Shown here: piece after piece, positions 60,397 through 64,000 of the stretch
How the letters are laid out: each line of letters opens with the position of its first letter
How positions within the stretch are numbered: position 1 is the first letter of the stretch
Assembly: GCF_965229315.1 (NCBI RefSeq)
Contig: NZ_CBDDJA010000002.1
Coordinates: forward strand, 1,674,001 to 1,738,000
Source: Pelomonas sp965229315
GTDB lineage: Bacteria > Pseudomonadota > Gammaproteobacteria > Burkholderiales > Burkholderiaceae_C
Direction of reading: 5' to 3'
DNA length: 64,000 nt
The notes under the pieces: generated by a model
Databases searched by the model: none
Seen by the model: only the letters and a program-made list of their open reading frames with translations
Told to the model about the DNA's origin: nothing
Position numbers and translations under genes: made by a program

Positions 60397-61757
60397 GGCG
60401 GAATGATAGGTGGCGGGTGGGCTCCGGCGACTGCAACGGTGATGCCGGCAAGCTTCAGGAAGTCGTCAAACCGCGGGTCGGCCCGCCACGCGTCGAAGGC
60501 CGGGTCCACGCCCGCGCAGACGAGGTTGAAGTCGTGCAATTCGGCGGCGCATGCCAGCCAGTGCAGGCAGCCATCCACGTCGCCCAGCCGGGCGCTGACC
60601 ATCGCAAGCTGGTAGGGCGGCGCGCGGCCTGCGTCGAAGTCGGCCCGCAGCGCGGTGAATGCCCGCATCGCCCCCGCGCGGTCGCCGGCCAGCGCCAGCG
60701 CCTGCGCCATGCCGCAGCGGCCGATGCTCAGCGCGGGCAGGCGCTCGGCCAGGTCGCGAAAGGCGGCCAGGCCCGCGTCGACGCGGCCGGCGTACAGATG
60801 CAGCGAGGCGGCCAGCGACTGGGCCACGAGCAGATGCGGCGACACGCTGAGCACGTCGTCGAAGACCCGGGCGGCGGCGGCGTAGCGGCGGGCGTACAGC
60901 TCGATCAGCCCTTCATGCGCGCGGTAGTGAAGCGACACCGGGTCCAGCGCGCGCGCCTCGGCATAGGCCGCCCGCGCGGCGTCGAAGCGGCCGCAGAACA
61001 TCAGCATCCAGCCGTGTCGGGCATGCAGCCCGGCGGTGGGCGACAGTGCCAGCGCGCGCTGCACCTGGGCCAGCGCCTCGGGCCAGTGGCGGTCGTGGCT
61101 GAAGGCGATGGTGGCGAGCAGCCCGTGGGCCTCCGTCCGCTCGGCCAGAGCGAGCGACGGGTCCTTGAGCGCCGCATCGGCCGCCTCGCGGGCCGTCGGC
61201 ATCACGCCCGGCGCGGGCAGCGCGGTCAGGCCGACGGAGAACACCAGGGCCGAGGCCTTCAGCACCAGCGCCGCGCCCAGCGCGGGCCGCAGCGCCAGCG
61301 CCTCGTCGGCCAGTTGCTGCGCGCGCTGGCTGCCGTCGACCGAACCCATGGCCAGCGCGGCCCGGCCCAGGCTGACCCGCTCCATGGCCGGCGCCCGGGC
61401 CGGGTCGGCCGGTGCGGCCCGCGGCTGCATCTGCAGCGCATAGCTGCCCACCGGCAGCGAGAACACCAGCTGCGCCTCGCGGCCTTCAGCCTCGTAGTAG
61501 GCCGCCAGCTTCTGCCGCAGCCGCCGCGCCTCCACGCGCACGATGGTGTCGCTGCGCGGGTCGAACAGGTCCGCGCGGCGGTGGAACACAGCCACGCCCA
61601 GCGCCATCTCGCGCTGGCCCGCCGTGTCGCCCGCCTGGGCCAGCTGGATCAGGTGGCGCAGGAAGCGCAGATGCCGCACGGCCCGCCGGAACGGGCCGCT
61701 GGCCGCGAGGCGTTGCAGCTCGCGCTCGATCAGCTCGGCGTCAACGGCGTGGGTCAT
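60393..61757 (-). CDS. Winged-helix-like/TPR regulator-type protein
   Basis: 454 residues from MTHAVDAELIE. The N-terminal domain (MALGVAVFHRRADLFDPRSDTIVRVEARRLRQKLAAYY, then FSLPVGSYALQM) is the DNA-binding-like module found at the N-terminus of many TPR proteins; residues about 125-430 are TPR repeats. Target unknown. It is coupled to dapC by ATGA overlap. Confidence 0.75.
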   Translation of the reverse strand: MTHAVDAELIERELQRLAASGPFRRAVRHLRFLRHLIQLAQAGDTAGQREMALGVAVFHRRADLFDPRSDTIVRVEARRLRQKLAAYYEAEGREAQLVFSLPVGSYALQMQPRAAPADPARAPAMERVSLGRAALAMGSVDGSQRAQQLADEALALRPALGAALVLKASALVFSVGLTALPAPGVMPTAREAADAALKDPSLALAERTEAHGLLATIAFSHDRHWPEALAQVQRALALSPTAGLHARHGWMLMFCGRFDAARAAYAEARALDPVSLHYRAHEGLIELYARRYAAAARVFDDVLSVSPHLLVAQSLAASLHLYAGRVDAGLAAFRDLAERLPALSIGRCGMAQALALAGDRAGAMRAFTALRADFDAGRAPPYQLAMVSARLGDVDGCLHWLACAAELHDFNLVCAGVDPAFDAWRADPRFDDFLKLAGITVAVAGAHPPPIIPP

Positions 61758-61826
61758 GGCGGTCGGGAGTCGGCAGGCTTGGAGCATGCACCAAGCGGCC
61801 GGCTTGCGAACGCCGCCGGCGTCGGA

Positions 61827-62318
61827 TCAGCCCAGCATGCCCGACTCGAACCCGTGGGCCGGCAGGTCCACGCGCGGCGCCGGCGTCCAGCCCGGCTTGC
61901 GGTGCTCGGCCACCACATTGGTGTAGATGCCGCCGCGCACGTACCACTTGGCCGTGATGCGGATGAAGCGCGGGTCGGTCACCTTGACGATGTCGTCGAG
62001 GATGGTGTTGGTGACCTTCTCGTGGAAGGCGCCCTCGTTGCGGTAGCTCCAGAAGTACATCTTCAGGCTCTTGAGCTCGACGCAGAGCTCATCCGCGATC
62101 ATGTCGATCGTGAAGTGCGCGAAGTCGGGCTGGCCGGTCAGCGGGCAGTGGCAGGTGAACTCCGGCACCTGGAACTGGATGGTGTAGTCCCGCTCCGGGT
62201 TGGGGTTCGGGAACACCAGGATGTCCTTGCTGGGCTTGCTGGGCGGATTCGGGGGCATCTCGCGCATCTTGGGCTTCTTCTTGGGCGCGGGGGCGGCGGC
62301 GGACTTCTTGGTAGCCAT
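61827..62318 (-). CDS. queF: NADPH-dependent preQ0 reductase QueF
   Basis: 163 residues of the short, unimodular QueF. Active Cys in PEFTCHCPLTGQPDFAHF, and ELKSLKMYFWSYRNEGAFHE binds substrate. It reduces preQ0 to preQ1 in queuosine synthesis. A Lys/Pro-rich N-terminal extension (about 25 residues) precedes the fold. Starts at MATKKSA; no preQ1 riboswitch is obvious in its leader. Confidence 0.95.
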   Translation of the reverse strand: MATKKSAAAPAPKKKPKMREMPPNPPSKPSKDILVFPNPNPERDYTIQFQVPEFTCHCPLTGQPDFAHFTIDMIADELCVELKSLKMYFWSYRNEGAFHEKVTNTILDDIVKVTDPRFIRITAKWYVRGGIYTNVVAEHRKPGWTPAPRVDLPAHGFESGMLG

Positions 62319-62434
62319 GACGGCGAGCTTTCTGAAGCAATTTGACAGTAGGCGAATGCTATCATCCGGCCCCGTCAAAGCGCCATTGAAAGGCGCTTTT
62401 CTTTAGCCAAATCAAGGGCTTACGTCCAAGCTAC
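62319..62434 (+). promoter_or_regulatory. queF-smc divergent region, extended -10 and hairpin
   Basis: TGCTATCAT (62357-62365) is an extended -10 for smc. Right behind it AAAGCGCC (62377-62384) pairs with GGCGCTTT (62392-62399), followed by TTTTCTTT, a hairpin with terminator features within the first 30 bases of the transcript. TTGACA at 62342 is too close (12 bases) to act as -35. Confidence 0.5.
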
Positions 62435-64000
62435 ATGCGGCTGAACTCGATCAAGCTCGCCGGCTTCAAATCCTTTGCAGAACCCACCACGTTCCAGTTG
62501 CCCGGGCAACTGGTCGGCGTCGTGGGGCCCAACGGCTGCGGCAAGTCCAACATCATGGACGCGGTGCGCTGGGTGCTGGGTGAGAGCAAGGCCAGCGAGC
62601 TGCGTGGCGAGTCCATGCAGGACGTCATCTTCAACGGCTCCGGCAACCGCAAGCCGGCCGGCCGCGCCAGCGTGGAACTGGTGTTCGACAACACCATCGC
62701 GCGCGCTGGCGGGCCTTGGAACCAGTTCACCGAGATCGCTGTCAAGCGCGTGCTGACGCGCGACGGCACCAGCAGCTACTTCATCAACAACCAGCCGGTG
62801 CGCCGCCGCGACGTGCAGGACGTGTTCCTCGGCACCGGCCTGGGGCCGCGCGCCTACGCCATCATCGGCCAGGGCACCATCTCGCGCATCATCGAGAGCA
62901 AGCCCGAAGAACTGCGCCTTTTTCTGGAAGAAGCGGCCGGCGTGTCCAAGTACAAGGAGCGCCGCCGCGAGACCGAGAACCGCCTCAAGGACACGCGCGA
63001 GAACCTGACCCGCGTCGACGACATCCTGCGCGAGCTCAACGCCAACCTGGAGAAGCTGGAGCGCCAGGCCGAGGTGGCGGCGAGCTATCGCAGCCTGCAG
63101 GACGCTGGCACGCTGAAGCTGCACCAGCTGTGGTTCCTGAAGGCGCGCGACGCCGGTACCGAAGCCGCGCGGGTCAAGGCGGCGCACGCTGAAGCCGTCA
63201 ACGCGCTGGAGTCGCGCACGGCCGAATTGCGCGCCGTGGAGGCGACGCTCGAAGAGGTGCGCCAGGCGCACTACGCCGCGGGCGACGAGTTGCACAACAG
63301 CCAGGGCCGCTATGCCGAAGCCCAGCTCGAAGTGAGCCGGCTGGAGGAGCGCATCCGCTTCGTCGTCGAGAGCCGCACGCGTGCCCAGGCGCGGCTGGCC
63401 GAGCTGCACGCGCAGGACGGCCAGTGGCGCGAGCGCATCGAGCAGTCCACCGCCGAGCTGGAGGGCATCGCGGAGCAGATCGCCGGGGCCGACGAGCAGA
63501 GCGAGATCCTGAGCGCGCAGGCCGAGGAGCAGCAGGCGCAGCTGCCGCTGACGGAAGACGCCGTGCGCGCCGCGCAGGCGCGCGCCAACGAGCAGCGCAC
63601 GCAGGTCACGCAGGTGCAGCAGCAGATCCAGGTGCTGGCCGCCGAGAGTCGCAGCGTGGACGAGCAGGCCAGGGCGCTGCGACAGCGCGAGGACCGGCTG
63701 ACAGCCGAATCCCGCGCGCTGGGTGCGCCCGACCATGAGGCGCTGGAAGCGTTGAAAAGCCGCAGCGCCGAAGCCGACGAGGCGCGCGACCTGGCCGACG
63801 CCCGGCTGCAGGCGCTGGCCGAGCAACTGCCGCAGCTCGAAGACCAGCGCCGCACGCTGCAGCAGGACGCCAATGCGCAGCTCGCGAAGCAGTCCGACCT
63901 GACCGCCCGGCTGGAGGCGCTGAAGGCGCTGCAGGACAAGGTGCAGACCGAGGGCAAGCTCAAGCCCTGGCTGGCCAAGCATGGCCTCGATGGCCTGCAA
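62435..64000 (+). CDS. smc: Chromosome segregation protein SMC (partial)
   Basis: The first 522 residues of SMC; the frame runs off the window with no stop. MRLNSIKLAGFKSFAEPTTF, Walker A VGPNGCGKSNIMDA, LFLEEAAGVSKYKERRRE, then a long coiled coil rich in Glu, Ala and Gln (QAQLPLTEDAVRAAQARANE). SMC forms the ring-shaped condensin that compacts and separates chromosomes. It begins 117 bases from the divergent queF. Confidence 0.96.
   Translation, partial: MRLNSIKLAGFKSFAEPTTFQLPGQLVGVVGPNGCGKSNIMDAVRWVLGESKASELRGESMQDVIFNGSGNRKPAGRASVELVFDNTIARAGGPWNQFTEIAVKRVLTRDGTSSYFINNQPVRRRDVQDVFLGTGLGPRAYAIIGQGTISRIIESKPEELRLFLEEAAGVSKYKERRRETENRLKDTRENLTRVDDILRELNANLEKLERQAEVAASYRSLQDAGTLKLHQLWFLKARDAGTEAARVKAAHAEAVNALESRTAELRAVEATLEEVRQAHYAAGDELHNSQGRYAEAQLEVSRLEERIRFVVESRTRAQARLAELHAQDGQWRERIEQSTAELEGIAEQIAGADEQSEILSAQAEEQQAQLPLTEDAVRAAQARANEQRTQVTQVQQQIQVLAAESRSVDEQARALRQREDRLTAESRALGAPDHEALEALKSRSAEADEARDLADARLQALAEQLPQLEDQRRTLQQDANAQLAKQSDLTARLEALKALQDKVQTEGKLKPWLAKHGLDGLQ

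Noticed and set aside
60417..62345. Long plus-strand frame opposite the TPR gene and queF
   Set aside because: Antisense shadow spanning two real genes.
62342..62347. TTGACA as -35 for smc
   Set aside because: Only 12 bases from TATCAT; the extended -10 is a better explanation.
62420..64000. Minus-strand frame opposite smc
   Set aside because: smc is clear on the plus strand; the minus frame has no family features.

Overview
The window is GC-rich and reads as a betaproteobacterial (Burkholderiales, Rubrivivax/Leptothrix/Roseateles-like) chromosome. This rests on gene order (gyrA, serC, pheA, tyrA, aroA-cmk, rpsA, ihfB, lapA, lapB), an aroA-cmk fusion of the kind known in this order, a tmRNA tag ANDSTFALAA, and the dapC-dapD-pilU-prmB block. 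The exact genus cannot be fixed from sequence alone.

Left chromosomal block (1-16635). A long minus-strand run goes from gyrA through a DUF2059 protein, serC, pheA, tyrA, the aroA-cmk fusion, rpsA, ihfB, lapA and lapB to a glycosyltransferase and a Kdo-hydroxylase-like gene. It links aromatic amino acid and serine synthesis, ribosomal protein S1, a nucleoid protein and LPS assembly control; many neighbours overlap by 1-4 bases. Divergent from gyrA, an OmpA-family protein, ubiG, gph and the tmRNA gene ssrA read on the plus strand.

Genomic island (about 16636 to 50330, ~34 kb). A P4-type tyrosine recombinase sits directly behind ssrA. The island carries plasmid/ICE backbone pieces: a 5'-truncated parB, ssb, a DUF932 gene, a DUF7673-like gene, a RelE/ParE-type toxin-antitoxin pair, stbC with a truncated stbB, alpA and a small membrane protein. 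I see no relaxase, coupling protein or type IV secretion genes, so it looks decayed or non-self-transmissible. Cargo includes an H-NS/histone-H1-like hybrid, AraC and LuxR-solo regulators, a PPOX flavoprotein, a three-gene two-component cassette (variant HD-GYP response regulator, second response regulator, multi-PAS histidine kinase), a GGDEF-EAL protein, and a stress/fermentation group (BON protein, CoA-transferase, decayed universal stress protein, GNAT). IS21, IS3, IS481 and possibly IS1595 fragments break several genes. Part of the backbone (parB-ssb spacer plus a DUF932 fragment, with ssb deleted) occurs a second time, inverted, near 36.5-36.9 kb. Near the right end a two-gene operon of unknown function has a perfect CTG-N10-CAG LexA-box candidate upstream, about 2 kb from the chromosomal lexA gene, which has its own box.

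Right chromosomal block (50330-64000). lexA; an asparaginase; ohr/ohrR with a palindromic operator candidate; a DUF1304 membrane protein; a secreted small protein; then an overlapping minus-strand series (queF, a winged-helix/TPR protein, dapC, dapD, pilU, prmB, ABC-F ATPase) and finally smc, which runs off the window. A strong plus-strand terminator at 50329-50360, next to a degenerate copy of the ssrA 3' end, suggests that ssrA and lexA were neighbours before the island inserted.
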